DNA of 64,000 nt from Paradesertivirga mongoliensis (GCF_024436395.1 NZ_JAFMZO010000001.1:442181-506180); one strand, 5' to 3'. Positions 45,336 through 55,235 are shown, numbered from the stretch's first letter. Notes: generated by a model not told the origin, from the sequence alone. Numbers and translations are program-made.

Positions 45336-46406
45336 TTATATCACCTTGTCTTTAATAATCTTTACTATTTTTTTTCCAGCGTTTCCATCCCCATACAAAT
45401 TTAGCGCTGGACTTATCTTCAGTTTCGCCATTCCGGCTACAACATCCGGGATATCGACTCTACCAGGGGCGGCCAATCGGTTTACGCCGGAATGAACCAG
45501 TTCTACCCACTCCGTTTCATCCCGAAGTGTAACACATGGTTTTTTGTGAAAGAATGCCTCCTTTTGCACACCACCACTATCAGTCATCACCATTAAACAG
45601 TTTTGTAGCAGCCAATGCATTTCCAAAAACCCCACAGGATCGATTACTTTAATGCTATCACCCAATTTTACATCACCCATTGCTTTAATGATACCAGCTG
45701 TGCGCGGGTGAAGTGGTAAGACGATCTGAGTAGTTTCGCTAATTTCATTTAAAGCACTGATAATCGCACGCAACTTTTGCTGATCATTGGTATTTTCTGC
45801 ACGATGGATAGTGCACATTATGAACTCATCTCTTATATCTGAAAGCTGCGGACGACGGGTCTTTTCTCCATAGTACAGCGTAGCATCAAACATTACGTCG
45901 CCCACCTGACTTATTTTGTCAGCCGCAATTCCTTCATTAACTAAATTTTCAACGGCAGTTTCTGTAGGCGCGAATAATAGACTGGCAGCATGGTCAGTCA
46001 ATACCCGATTAATTTCTTCTGGCATTTTGCGATTGAATGATCGCAAGCCCGCTTCGACGTGAGCTATCGGTATATGAAGTTTCGCAGCCGCTAAAGCGCC
46101 TGCAAGTGTAGAATCTGTATCGCCATAAACCAGTACATGATCAGGCTTTTCATCGATCAGCACTTTTTCAATACTCTCGATCATACGGCCGGTGTTCTCT
46201 CCGTGAGTACCCCCGCCGATTTTAAGGTTATAATCAGGTACAGGGATATCAAGTTCTGTGAAAAAAACGTCAGACATGTTGGCATCAAAATGCTGACCAG
46301 TGTGTATCAATACTTCTGTCAGTCCTTCTACTTCTGAAATCGCCCTGGATACAACTGCGGCTTTTATGAACTGGGGCCGAGCACCTATTATCGTACAAAT
46401 CTTCAT
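45336..46406 (-). CDS. UDP-HexNAc 2-epimerase, non-hydrolysing (WecB/WbpI-like)
   Basis: A 356-residue epimerase of the WecB family. It has GARPQFIKAA near the N-terminus, TGQHFDANMSDVFF, VYGDTDSTLAG and the catalytic-region HVEAGLRSFNRKMPEE, HRAEN and TDSGGVQKEA. Both WecB (UDP-GlcNAc) and WbpI (UDP-2,3-diacetamido-glucuronic acid) share these motifs. With wbpA-B-E-D homologues and hisH/hisF/wbpG around it, WbpI activity giving the manno acid is favoured. Confidence 0.9.
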   Translation of the reverse strand: MKICTIIGARPQFIKAAVVSRAISEVEGLTEVLIHTGQHFDANMSDVFFTELDIPVPDYNLKIGGGTHGENTGRMIESIEKVLIDEKPDHVLVYGDTDSTLAGALAAAKLHIPIAHVEAGLRSFNRKMPEEINRVLTDHAASLLFAPTETAVENLVNEGIAADKISQVGDVMFDATLYYGEKTRRPQLSDIRDEFIMCTIHRAENTNDQQKLRAIISALNEISETTQIVLPLHPRTAGIIKAMGDVKLGDSIKVIDPVGFLEMHWLLQNCLMVMTDSGGVQKEAFFHKKPCVTLRDETEWVELVHSGVNRLAAPGRVDIPDVVAGMAKLKISPALNLYGDGNAGKKIVKIIKDKVI

Positions 46407-46418
46407 ATTACTAATGAT

Positions 46419-47858
46419 TTAATCAGGCGAACAGTCTGATAAATTCCGCTTTGTTAATAGTTTAACCTCTTCTATCATATACGTAAAATCATTTCGGTTG
46501 AAAATACAAATCAATATAATTGATAAACAGTTTACCACTGTTGAGGCTGCATCATTGGGGTAAAAAGTGTTCGCTGTAGCTGATACAAATAAAACCATAC
46601 AACCGGATGCAAACTTAACTATATTAAAATCAACAGGAAAAAGGCGATATGAAAAATATGTCCGTAAACTAAAAAATACTAGATACGAACAGGCGGCTGA
46701 TAGCGCTGCGCCTTTAGCTCCAAATTTTGATACTAGTGGAATTGTTAAAGCTATACCTACTACTGTACATACGATAGAAATAATGACATGCAAATATGTC
46801 TTCTTCATGAAATTAATTCCGCCAACAGTTATCTCTGATAGTGTATTGATAAGTGGTATAAACACTAAAAAAGGTATTATAACAGCTGCTGCTGAATAAT
46901 CAGAAGCAAATAACTTAATTAACAGCCGATTAGATGCCATTAAAATTAAGCCTCCTAAAAAAAATAAGGCACTGAGACATTGAAACCAGCGACTTAGTAA
47001 TAATTTCGCATCATTAGTTCCTTTTTCAAAGGCTTCTAAGGCTACTGGCACCCAAAAATTAGAAAACGTTGTTTGTAACAAGGTAAGTATTGCTACAATT
47101 TTCATAGCTGCTGTATATAAACCTAGCTGACTAAAGTCTGCCAACTGTTTTATTGCTACCCGATCAATTGCCTCGAATAACCAACCTACTATAAATGCCG
47201 GTATGAATGGTAAGCCATATTTTATAAGCGCTATAATAGATATGGGCGGATAAACACCTAATTTAACTTCATCCCTCTTTGTTGTAACCAAACAACTGGC
47301 GACTATTGTTGATACAACTAATCCAGACAAACATCCTATTAAAATACTTAGTAAATCAGCTTTTACATATTTTGCGTAAACAATCGTAACAGCAACATTT
47401 ACAATAGAATTAGTTACTTTAACTATTGAAAATGCTACTCCTTTCTGTGCCATTCTAATCTTCAATGATGCAAAACGCTCCAAAGTAGCGGCAAATGATA
47501 ATGCACCTAACAAAACAACCACATCTTTTCTCTCCTCACCAACCAGGTAGTTACTAATAGGTTTATAGAAATATAATAATGGCAGTACTAATACAGCACT
47601 TATAAAGATTGGAATAGCGGCTGACCGCTTTAGTAAGACCGGACGGCTTTGTTCCGGTGAATTATAGTATTCCCGTACATAACTCTGATCAAGGCCTAAA
47701 AGAATCACTTGCAACATAAAACTGTAGCATAGAATGATGAAACCAGATTTGCCAAAATCGACCGGTGAAACTAAGTTACTTATGATAGGTGTTGATGCAA
47801 AAGTGATAGCCGCAGCAGTAAACCCACCCAAAGAAAATGTGAAAAACTTCTTCAGCAT
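46419..47858 (-). CDS. wzx: Lipid-linked oligosaccharide flippase (Wzx-like)
   Basis: A 479-residue polytopic protein of the MOP/polysaccharide transport family with about 12-14 helices spread over the whole length. The N-terminus FSLGGFTAAAITFASTPIIS and the central PFIPAFIVGWLFEAIDRVAI are typical. It should flip the undecaprenyl-linked repeat unit to the periplasm for polymerisation. The gene is clearly richer in A and T than the nuo genes, in line with horizontal origin of such loci. Confidence 0.87.
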   Translation of the reverse strand: MLKKFFTFSLGGFTAAAITFASTPIISNLVSPVDFGKSGFIILCYSFMLQVILLGLDQSYVREYYNSPEQSRPVLLKRSAAIPIFISAVLVLPLLYFYKPISNYLVGEERKDVVVLLGALSFAATLERFASLKIRMAQKGVAFSIVKVTNSIVNVAVTIVYAKYVKADLLSILIGCLSGLVVSTIVASCLVTTKRDEVKLGVYPPISIIALIKYGLPFIPAFIVGWLFEAIDRVAIKQLADFSQLGLYTAAMKIVAILTLLQTTFSNFWVPVALEAFEKGTNDAKLLLSRWFQCLSALFFLGGLILMASNRLLIKLFASDYSAAAVIIPFLVFIPLINTLSEITVGGINFMKKTYLHVIISIVCTVVGIALTIPLVSKFGAKGAALSAACSYLVFFSLRTYFSYRLFPVDFNIVKFASGCMVLFVSATANTFYPNDAASTVVNCLSIILICIFNRNDFTYMIEEVKLLTKRNLSDCSPD

Positions 47859-47859
47859 C

Positions 47860-49023
47860 TTATTTGTAACTGAAATTACTAAAAAAGTCCTTTAAATTAT
47901 TACTAAGCCTGGTTGTGGAGAGTCGATCTTTGAGAATCCGTCGATTCTCTAAGATTTGAGCTTGGGTAAGCCGGCCTAATGCTTCCTTGCCTACTCCAAT
48001 TTCATCTACCGAATAGATATTGCATCCTATTCTTTTTAAGAAATGATACATGGTATTCCTATCACTCAAAAACACTTTAGCACCGATCCAAAGTAAACTT
48101 AATATATTACCGACCGCCTGTTGGCGGTAATGGTTCATTATTGCAACGCTACAAGTATTTAACAGCTTGTTATAATTCTCTAAGGGCATAAAGTCTGTAA
48201 TAGGCATGAAATCTTCAGCCAACATCCGCAAGCCTTGATCTATTACTTTGTCTCTATACTCAAGGTCACCGTAACTTAATATCGTTACAACCTTAGCTGG
48301 CTTGATATCAATCGTTCTTAATACTTCAAAGATCTCGGCGTGATTATTTTCTGGAGTTGCAGAATTACCCAAAAGAATATTATCCCCTAGTACCGGAAAA
48401 TCCTCTGAGTTTGTAAACACATGTTCGGGTGGATAATAACTGTATATAAGGGGTATACAATCCGGATGGACGGCTGTCTTTGCTTTTAAATTTACAAAAT
48501 CCTCTTCATATGGAACTCCGATGTATTTAATTTTTGGAGCTACTTTAGCTATATCGCAATGTAATGACGAAGGGTAGATATACTTTCGGATTAAATATTT
48601 AACCCCTTTCAATGTCCAGAAATTATTAAGAGCTAACAACTGTTTAGTCGCCGGGCCCAGAAGCGTATCCCTATTAAGTTTAGGATTGTTGTAAACTTCT
48701 CCACCCCAAAACAGCCAAACAATTTTTTCAAACAAAGAAGAACTTAGCGCAAGATTGGTATGAACACGTGTAAGCCCATGAAAAACAATCACGTCAAAAT
48801 CGCTCACCATGTGGATTAACTTATCTTGGGCATTAGCTTCATTGTAGCCCGTTATAAAGTGGTCACCAGTGTATATATGGTCATTTGCCCCACCTGAAAT
48901 TAAAAAGAAAATATTCTGTCTAGGAAAGGCTTTCTCAAATAGATACTCGCTCGCTAGAATAAACGGGCTATCATGCTTATGTGATGTTCCAATGTGTAGA
49001 ATATTTAAGGGCTTAACGCACAT
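47860..49023 (-). CDS. WecF-like 4-amino-fucosyltransferase (GT56 family)
   Basis: A 387-residue protein resembling TDP-N-acetylfucosamine:lipid II transferase WecF: N-terminal HIGTSHKHDSPFI, VIVFHGL, WLFWGGEVYN and a C-terminal MNHYRQQAVGNILSLLWIG region with the GN-L pattern. WecF adds Fuc4NAc in enterobacterial common antigen. The adjacent gene upstream in the operon is a WecE-type aminotransferase that makes the Fuc4N donor, which supports the assignment. The donor here may be N-formylated instead of N-acetylated. Confidence 0.8.
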   Translation of the reverse strand: MCVKPLNILHIGTSHKHDSPFILASEYLFEKAFPRQNIFFLISGGANDHIYTGDHFITGYNEANAQDKLIHMVSDFDVIVFHGLTRVHTNLALSSSLFEKIVWLFWGGEVYNNPKLNRDTLLGPATKQLLALNNFWTLKGVKYLIRKYIYPSSLHCDIAKVAPKIKYIGVPYEEDFVNLKAKTAVHPDCIPLIYSYYPPEHVFTNSEDFPVLGDNILLGNSATPENNHAEIFEVLRTIDIKPAKVVTILSYGDLEYRDKVIDQGLRMLAEDFMPITDFMPLENYNKLLNTCSVAIMNHYRQQAVGNILSLLWIGAKVFLSDRNTMYHFLKRIGCNIYSVDEIGVGKEALGRLTQAQILENRRILKDRLSTTRLSNNLKDFFSNFSYK

Positions 49024-49054
49024 ATCAGCAATTATCAGTTAGTTTCAGCAACTT

Positions 49055-50212
49055 TTAACTCTCTCTGCTCTTCAAATATGTTGTGATTAAATCACATATA
49101 TATTCTACACTGCCCGACTCTAAGCTATAATACAATGGCATTCTTAATAAGCAATCTGTAAATCTGTCTGAGTTAGGCAGTTCCGAATGCGATTCGCCAA
49201 AACCGGAATAAAATTCACTTTTGTGTAAGGAAAGGTAATGAAACACAGCCAGGACATCATGCTTGCGCAAATGTTCAATTAATCCTGAACGAGTTTCCAG
49301 ACTATTCAATATAATATAAAACATATGGGCATTATTTGTCGCATACGTCGGTATTTTGGGCAGCTCCAAAAGCCCAGCTTTTTCTAATGGAATTAGCTGA
49401 TTATGATAGTGTTGCCAAAGTATTCTACGCCTATCCTGAATACGTTCTAAATTCTCAAGCTGCGCGTATAAAAAAGCAGATATTATATCCGAAGGCAAAA
49501 AAGACGATCCTATATCAACCCATCCATACTTATCTACTTCACCTCTAAAAAAAGCGGAGCGATTAGTACCCTTCTCACGAATAATTTCTGCTCTGCCTGC
49601 AAACCTTTCATCGTTTACTATAATCATTCCCCCTTCACCACTAATAATATTCTTGGTTTCGTGAAACGAGAAAGCTGAAAATGTACCAATAGATCCCAGT
49701 GGCATGGTTTCGCCGCTTGGATAGGTATAATAACTATCTATCGCTTGGGCTGCATCTTCGATAACCAGCAAATTATACTTTTCCGCTAACTGCATAATCT
49801 TATGCATATCGCAAGCAAACCCAGCGTAATGCACAGGAATAATTGCCCTAGTCTTTTCGGTAATTAAAGCTTCAATTTTGTTAGCGTCTATATTGGGGTG
49901 ATCAACTTCGCTATCGCAAAATATGATTTTTGCACCTCTCAAAACAAACGCATTGACCGTTGATACAAATGTGTACGAAGGGGCAATTACCTCATCCCCA
50001 GGAGAAATATTTCCAAGAATAGCCGCCATCTCCAATGCGTCAGTACACGAGGTAGTTAGTAGCGCCTTTTTGAAGCCGTATCGCTTTTGGAAAAAATCAT
50101 GGCATTTTTTGGTAAATATACCGTCTCCTGAGATTTTCCCCGAAGCAACGGCTTCTTGAATATATTTGGTTTCCTCTCCTGTTAAATACGGCTTGTTAAA
50201 CGGTATCTTCAT
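49055..50212 (-). CDS. wecE: dTDP-4-amino-4,6-dideoxygalactose transaminase (WecE/RffA-like)
   Basis: A 385-residue PLP aminotransferase of the DegT/DnrJ/EryC1/StrS family, closest in pattern to WecE: IPFNKPYLTGEE start, SCTDALEMAA, VIEDAAQAIDS and the lysine site FSFHETKNIISGEGG (Lys about 182). It converts dTDP-4-keto-6-deoxyglucose, made via RfbA and RfbB, to dTDP-Fuc4N with glutamate. It overlaps the formyltransferase gene by 4 bases, indicating coupled expression. Confidence 0.92.
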   Translation of the reverse strand: MKIPFNKPYLTGEETKYIQEAVASGKISGDGIFTKKCHDFFQKRYGFKKALLTTSCTDALEMAAILGNISPGDEVIAPSYTFVSTVNAFVLRGAKIIFCDSEVDHPNIDANKIEALITEKTRAIIPVHYAGFACDMHKIMQLAEKYNLLVIEDAAQAIDSYYTYPSGETMPLGSIGTFSAFSFHETKNIISGEGGMIIVNDERFAGRAEIIREKGTNRSAFFRGEVDKYGWVDIGSSFLPSDIISAFLYAQLENLERIQDRRRILWQHYHNQLIPLEKAGLLELPKIPTYATNNAHMFYIILNSLETRSGLIEHLRKHDVLAVFHYLSLHKSEFYSGFGESHSELPNSDRFTDCLLRMPLYYSLESGSVEYICDLITTYLKSRES

Positions 50213-51111
50213 CTTAACCTTATTCTAAATTTCTTTAAAGGTAATATACTCGTATTATCATCGATAAACACTGCTTCATCAATTCTAAGTAGTCCTCTGC
50301 CACAGACTATTACCGGACGTTCGTTGTCAAACCATATAATTTTTCCTACGTCTCGGTTCTCTATTTTCACCTCAGGAAGCACAATCGCATCATCAATTCT
50401 GATGGTTCTATCAAGTAAAGACGTCCGGGCTCCTCCATAAGGAAATCCTACAGCGTTAATAAATCTTTCAATGTATTGGGCATCCCAATTCCAATCTATA
50501 AAATAGTCATTATCGCTGAGCCAAAGACTATACGTAGCATTACTACAATCCTGAGGCTCCGACTGCAACGGTATGTCATCAGCAATGGTCTGAAGTATCT
50601 CCAACACCAAAGCCTGATAAGCGGAAGCGATTAACTGTATCGCATCTCGAATTTTAATAGGATAACTGATTTTTATAGACTTCTGGCTAATTATTGGCCC
50701 TTCATCGTAATTTTCTGACGCAAATAACGCAGTAACACCAATTGAAGGCTCTCCATTTTTAAGCGCATTTACTAAAGGAGCAAACCCCCTGTATCTAGGC
50801 AACAGTGAGTCATGAAGTACAATTAAATTTATCCCCTTGCTTTCAATCATCCATCTCCATGATACCGCTAAAAGATATTTGACCTTATCGCCTGAAATAT
50901 AGTCCTTTCGATTAAGGTATTGGATATCATTCTTTATACACAATGCGATTATTTCTTGTGAAGAGTCTTCAACAAGGTTTTTATCATCTCCGACACAGAC
51001 AAATGAAATTAAATAATGTTGGTTTGACTCTATAATTGCTTCCAACACCTTTAGACCTTTAAAGGTCATCAAAAACAGGCCTATCCTTTTGTCGTAATTA
51101 TTTTGACGCAT
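50209..51111 (-). CDS. Sugar N-formyltransferase (methionyl-tRNA formyltransferase fold)
   Basis: A 300-residue protein with the formyltransferase core: catalytic region VLHDSLLPRYRGFAPLVNAL (His-x-SLLP), FASENYDEGPIISQ (catalytic aspartate), and a C-terminal part with WNWDAQYIERFINAVGFPYGGA as in sugar formyltransferases. Such enzymes use N10-formyltetrahydrofolate to formylate 4-amino-4,6-dideoxy sugars. Gene overlap with wecE points to dTDP-Fuc4N as substrate, giving dTDP-Fuc4NFo. It overlaps the WbpB-like gene by 14 bases. Confidence 0.87.
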   Translation of the reverse strand: MRQNNYDKRIGLFLMTFKGLKVLEAIIESNQHYLISFVCVGDDKNLVEDSSQEIIALCIKNDIQYLNRKDYISGDKVKYLLAVSWRWMIESKGINLIVLHDSLLPRYRGFAPLVNALKNGEPSIGVTALFASENYDEGPIISQKSIKISYPIKIRDAIQLIASAYQALVLEILQTIADDIPLQSEPQDCSNATYSLWLSDNDYFIDWNWDAQYIERFINAVGFPYGGARTSLLDRTIRIDDAIVLPEVKIENRDVGKIIWFDNERPVIVCGRGLLRIDEAVFIDDNTSILPLKKFRIRLR

Positions 51112-52117
51112 TATAGATTCTTTCTATAATATCCACTACCTTCAGTCCTTCTAAAGCATTCGTCGTGATCGGGGCTTTTCCTTGTAGCACATCTACTACA
51201 TTTTCTATTATATAGTGGTGATTCGCTGCTGAACCTTTATATGCTCCATAATCATTGCCGGGATTAGTGGGTGCTAATTGTGGCATGCTATAATCCTTTA
51301 TATGGCAATATTCTACCTCATTCATGTATTGGCCACCAATCTTAACACTGCCGTTCTCAGCAATAATGGTCATCGAGCTCTCCAGATTCTGGCTCCACAC
51401 AGAAGTGGAGAAATTGAGGCAACCCATACCCCCATTCACAAAATCAAAGCTTACAAAACCGCTGTCTTCAAAATCTGTAAGATCACTATGATTAAAATCA
51501 TTGAACTTCGCATGAATATTTTCAATGTCACCAAATAGCCAGTACATGATATCTATGAAGTGCGAAAACTGGGTAAACAACGTACCACCATCCAGATCTT
51601 TTTTACCATGCCAGCTTTCGGGCTTATAATACCTGTTGTCGCGATTCCAATAGCAGTTAAGCTGAACCATGTAAATCTGGCCCAGCTTCTCTGACTCTAT
51701 TAACTCTTTAATCCAAACAGAGGGAGGGGAGTAGCGGTTCTGCATAACAGCAAACAAATGCTTATGCGCATGCAATGCCTTAAAGATGACCTTTTCTGCA
51801 TCATTTTTACTTAAAGCCATTGGCTTTTCTACAACAATGTGCTTTTTTGCTTCCAAAGATTTCAAAGCCTGCTCTGCATGAAAGCCATTGGGTGAGGCGA
51901 TGTTTACCACGTCAATGTCTATCCCTGCATTTAAAAGTTCATCAATGTTCTTAAAAAGCGGAACCTGATAGTCTTCGATACCTAACTGGGCCTTTTCTTT
52001 TACATCAACAAGTGCAACAAGTTCACAATCAGGGTGGCGTATTATCATTTCAGCATGGCGTTTTCCTATATGGCCACAACCGATTACTGCAAATTTTATT
52101 TTATTCTCAGTTACCAT
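51098..52117 (-). CDS. wbpB: UDP-GlcNAc-uronate 3-dehydrogenase (WbpB/WlbA-like, Gfo/Idh/MocA)
   Basis: A 339-residue oxidoreductase with an N-terminal NAD fold (VIGCGHIGKRHAEMI), the family EKPMALS motif (about 97-103) and DGGTLFTQFSHFIDIMYWLFG containing the catalytic histidine. It oxidises C3 of UDP-GlcNAcA for the aminotransferase encoded two genes upstream. It forms a tight block with the acetyltransferase and aminotransferase genes, the same trio as wbpB-D-E. Confidence 0.92.
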   Translation of the reverse strand: MVTENKIKFAVIGCGHIGKRHAEMIIRHPDCELVALVDVKEKAQLGIEDYQVPLFKNIDELLNAGIDIDVVNIASPNGFHAEQALKSLEAKKHIVVEKPMALSKNDAEKVIFKALHAHKHLFAVMQNRYSPPSVWIKELIESEKLGQIYMVQLNCYWNRDNRYYKPESWHGKKDLDGGTLFTQFSHFIDIMYWLFGDIENIHAKFNDFNHSDLTDFEDSGFVSFDFVNGGMGCLNFSTSVWSQNLESSMTIIAENGSVKIGGQYMNEVEYCHIKDYSMPQLAPTNPGNDYGAYKGSAANHHYIIENVVDVLQGKAPITTNALEGLKVVDIIERIYNASK

Positions 52118-52119
52118 TT

Positions 52120-52695
52120 TTATTTTATTCTGGTTACAGAATCATTTTCAAGTTTATATTCTTGCCCGCTTTCATGGCAAATCGCTATAGAAGTTTCTTT
52201 AAAATCCAGTCGATGTCCATATTCACTCACCCAACCCAACTGCCTGGCTGGATTACCTACCACTAATGCATACTCTTTAACTGTCTTGGTTACAACTGCT
52301 CCAGCGCCTATAAACGCGTATTTTCCGATGTCATGGCCGCAGACTATTGTTGCATTTGCACCGATTGATGCTCCTTTGCCAACATGTGTTGTTAGATATT
52401 GTCCCCGTCTATTAATTGCACTTCTAGGATTAGTCACGTTTGTGAAAACCATTGAAGGACCCAGAAACACGTCATCATCACAACTCACTCCCTCATATAC
52501 GGACACATTGTTTTGTATTTTAACATTTCTCCCTAGCTGTACCCCTGACGAAATAACTACATTTTGTCCAATGTTACACCCTTCCCCAATCTTACAATTA
52601 GACATGATGTGAGAGAAGTGCCAAATTTTAACACCTTCGCCAATATCGGCACCCTGATCTACAATAGCCGTTTCGTGAACAAAATATTTATCCAT
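52120..52695 (-). CDS. wbpD: UDP-3-amino-sugar uronate N-acetyltransferase (WbpD/WlbB-like)
   Basis: A 191-residue left-handed beta-helix enzyme with hexapeptide repeats across residues 10-150. [35 protein letters not shown] and FTNVTNPRS are hallmarks of WbpD/WlbB. It acetylates the 3-amino group to give UDP-2,3-diacetamido-glucuronic acid. It overlaps the aminotransferase gene by 8 bases. Confidence 0.94.
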   Translation of the reverse strand: MDKYFVHETAIVDQGADIGEGVKIWHFSHIMSNCKIGEGCNIGQNVVISSGVQLGRNVKIQNNVSVYEGVSCDDDVFLGPSMVFTNVTNPRSAINRRGQYLTTHVGKGASIGANATIVCGHDIGKYAFIGAGAVVTKTVKEYALVVGNPARQLGWVSEYGHRLDFKETSIAICHESGQEYKLENDSVTRIK

Positions 52696-53824
52696 GTGTG
52701 AAAAAATGCACTATATTTTTTATAATAAAGTCTTGTTCCTCAACCTCCATTTCGGTATGAATTGGAAATGAAATAACCTCTTTGCATAGTTTTTCGGATA
52801 CCGGAAAATCACCTTCCTTATATCCATAAGAAAGATAAGCTTTCTGTAAATGTACAGGTATAGGGTAATAGATCATGCTAGGAATTCCTTGCTCCAGGAG
52901 ATATGCCTTTAGCTCATCTCTCCGTCCGTTCTCAACACGACAAGTGTATTGATTGTAAACATGAGTTGAATACTGCGCCTTTTCGGGAAGAATTAGCCCT
53001 GCTATGTTAGATAAACATAGATCATATTTTTGAGCTACAGCTCGTCTCGCTTCGGTGTATTCATCCAGGTATTTAATCTTAACTTGTAAAATTGCAGCCT
53101 GAATTGTGTCCAATCTGGAATTTACTCCGATCGTTTCATGATAATATTTTTTTCGCTGTCCGTGATTGGCTATTATGTATAACTTATCACCGAGTGTGCT
53201 ACTCTGGGTCATTAATGCCCCACCATCTCCGAAACAGCCTAAGTTTTTTGAAGGGAAAAAGGATGTGGTTCCGACATCACCTATCGTTCCGGCAAAGGCT
53301 CTTGAACCATCTTGGAACAGGTATTCAGCACCCATCGCTTGAGCTGTATCCTCTATGACAGCAATGTTGTATTTCCTGGCTACCGACAGTATGGCTTCCA
53401 TATTTGAGCACTGACCAAACAAATGAACAGTGATGATCGCTACAGTTTTATTAGAAATGAGCCCCTCTAATTTTGAATAATCCAGCTCAAATGTATCCTC
53501 CTTTACATCAATAAATTTCGGAACAAGTCCGAGCAGGGCAATTACCTCCACAGTTGCTATATATGTAAAAGCAGGGACGATAACTTCGTCGCCGGGTTTA
53601 AAACCCAAGCCCATCATAGCAATTTGAAGTGCATCTGTTCCGTTCGCACAAGTGACCGCTGATTTAACATTATTATACTCCTGCAAGCTCTGAGCAAATA
53701 GTTTTACCTGCGGTCCATTAATATAGGCTGTCCCTTGAACAGCATCCAGTAAAGCTGCATCAATTTCTTCTTTTATTCTTAAGTATTGACCCCTAAGGTC
53801 TACCATCTGGATGGTATTTTTCAT
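52688..53824 (-). CDS. wbpE: UDP-3-oxo-GlcNAc-uronate aminotransferase (WbpE/WlbC-like)
   Basis: A 378-residue PLP enzyme of the DegT/DnrJ family: MVDLRGQY start, [26 protein letters not shown] and the lysine site [15 protein letters not shown] (Lys about 190). WbpE transfers an amino group from glutamate to C3 of the oxidised UDP-GlcNAcA. Its neighbours WbpB and WbpD complete the step pair. It follows the dehydrogenase gene after 133 bases that hold no gene. Confidence 0.94.
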   Translation of the reverse strand: MKNTIQMVDLRGQYLRIKEEIDAALLDAVQGTAYINGPQVKLFAQSLQEYNNVKSAVTCANGTDALQIAMMGLGFKPGDEVIVPAFTYIATVEVIALLGLVPKFIDVKEDTFELDYSKLEGLISNKTVAIITVHLFGQCSNMEAILSVARKYNIAVIEDTAQAMGAEYLFQDGSRAFAGTIGDVGTTSFFPSKNLGCFGDGGALMTQSSTLGDKLYIIANHGQRKKYYHETIGVNSRLDTIQAAILQVKIKYLDEYTEARRAVAQKYDLCLSNIAGLILPEKAQYSTHVYNQYTCRVENGRRDELKAYLLEQGIPSMIYYPIPVHLQKAYLSYGYKEGDFPVSEKLCKEVISFPIHTEMEVEEQDFIIKNIVHFFTHG

Positions 53825-53957
53825 ACATTAACTTTTTATCTCTTTAAGTTTCTAGCACAAGATGTAGTTAAGCACTTTTAGCGATCCGATTCAAACCCTT
53901 CAGATTCGGCTAAGAGCCCTTTAAGTGTCCTGCTAACTGGTGCTTCCTGTTAATATC

Positions 53958-55235
53958 CTAGAGCCTTGCATCAATCACACTACGATCCAGACAAGATTTA
54001 GTGTCGAAAATTACAGTATCATGCCCATTTCTAAGCTGTTTAAAATCAATCGATAAAAATTCTTTATGACATACTGCTAAAACGATTGCATCGTACTGCT
54101 CTTTCATATTGTTAACCAGATCAATATTATACTCTTGCTTAACCTCATGAGGATCTGCATATGGATCAAAGACATCTACAGTTAGGCCAAACTGTTTCAA
54201 TTCTGTATAAATATCAATAACCCTTGAATTACGGATATCAGGACAGTCCTCCTTAAAGGTGACACCTAGAATTAAAGCTTTAGCACCCTGAATTCTGTGC
54301 CCTTTATGAATCATTAATTTTATCACCTTGTTGGCGACAAACATTCCCATGTTATCATTAACCCTGCGACCCGATAGTATTACTTGGGGATGATAACCCA
54401 AAGATTCAGCCTTATGAGCCAGGTAATAAGGGTCCACACCAATACAGTGACCTCCAACTAATCCAGGTTTATATTTTAGAAAATTCCATTTGGTTCCGGC
54501 TGCATCAATAACATCAGTGGTGTCAATACCAATCCGATCGAAGATTAAAGCCAATTCATTCACAAAGGAAATATTAACATCCCTTTGAGCATTTTCTATA
54601 GCCTTTGACGCTTCTGCGACCTTCAAGCTAGGAGCCTTATGTGTGCCCGCCGTAATGATGCTTGCGTATAGCTGATCTACTAAATCTGCAATTTCCGGTG
54701 TCGAACCGGACGTAACCTTTTTGATTTTTGTTAGTGTATTCACCTTATCGCCGGGATTGATACGCTCCGGCGAATAACCGCAATAAAAATCTTCGTTGAA
54801 TTTTAAGCCGGAAAATTTTTCTAGAACGGGTACGCAATCCTCTTCTGTGCAGCCGGGATATACTGTTGATTCGTATATTATAAGGTCCCCCGTCTTTATT
54901 ATTTTTCCGAGCATCTCCGAAGCTTTAAGCAAAGGTTTAAGATCTGGGGCTTTAAATTGATCAATCGGCGTGGGTACTGTAACTATATAGGTGTTAACCT
55001 TGTATAGGTCTTCGGTTTGACACGAAAAACTCAAGCCATTTCCGGATTTGTTACCCAAAACTAGCATTAGATCATCTAGATTTGCCTCTTTTGTACTATC
55101 AACCCCCTCGGAGAGCTCTGCTACCCTATTAGTATTAATATCAAATCCTACAACAGAATATTTCTTAGCAAATTCTATTGCTAAAGGCAAACCAACGTAA
55201 CCAAGACCGATTACCGCAATGCTTCTATTTTCCAT
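53958..55235 (-). CDS. UDP-N-acetyl-D-glucosamine 6-dehydrogenase (WbpA/TviB-like)
   Basis: A 425-residue UDP-sugar dehydrogenase with VIGLGYVGLPLAIEFAKKY at the N-terminus, VPTPIDQFKAPDL, STVYPGCTEEDCVPVLE and the catalytic cysteine in [17 protein letters not shown]. The last domain carries GVTFKEDCPDIRNSR. It makes UDP-GlcNAcA, the entry step to the diacetamido-uronic acid branch. It overlaps wzz by 11 bases. A broken paralogue lies at 61302-62571. Confidence 0.94.
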   Translation of the reverse strand: MENRSIAVIGLGYVGLPLAIEFAKKYSVVGFDINTNRVAELSEGVDSTKEANLDDLMLVLGNKSGNGLSFSCQTEDLYKVNTYIVTVPTPIDQFKAPDLKPLLKASEMLGKIIKTGDLIIYESTVYPGCTEEDCVPVLEKFSGLKFNEDFYCGYSPERINPGDKVNTLTKIKKVTSGSTPEIADLVDQLYASIITAGTHKAPSLKVAEASKAIENAQRDVNISFVNELALIFDRIGIDTTDVIDAAGTKWNFLKYKPGLVGGHCIGVDPYYLAHKAESLGYHPQVILSGRRVNDNMGMFVANKVIKLMIHKGHRIQGAKALILGVTFKEDCPDIRNSRVIDIYTELKQFGLTVDVFDPYADPHEVKQEYNIDLVNNMKEQYDAIVLAVCHKEFLSIDFKQLRNGHDTVIFDTKSCLDRSVIDARL

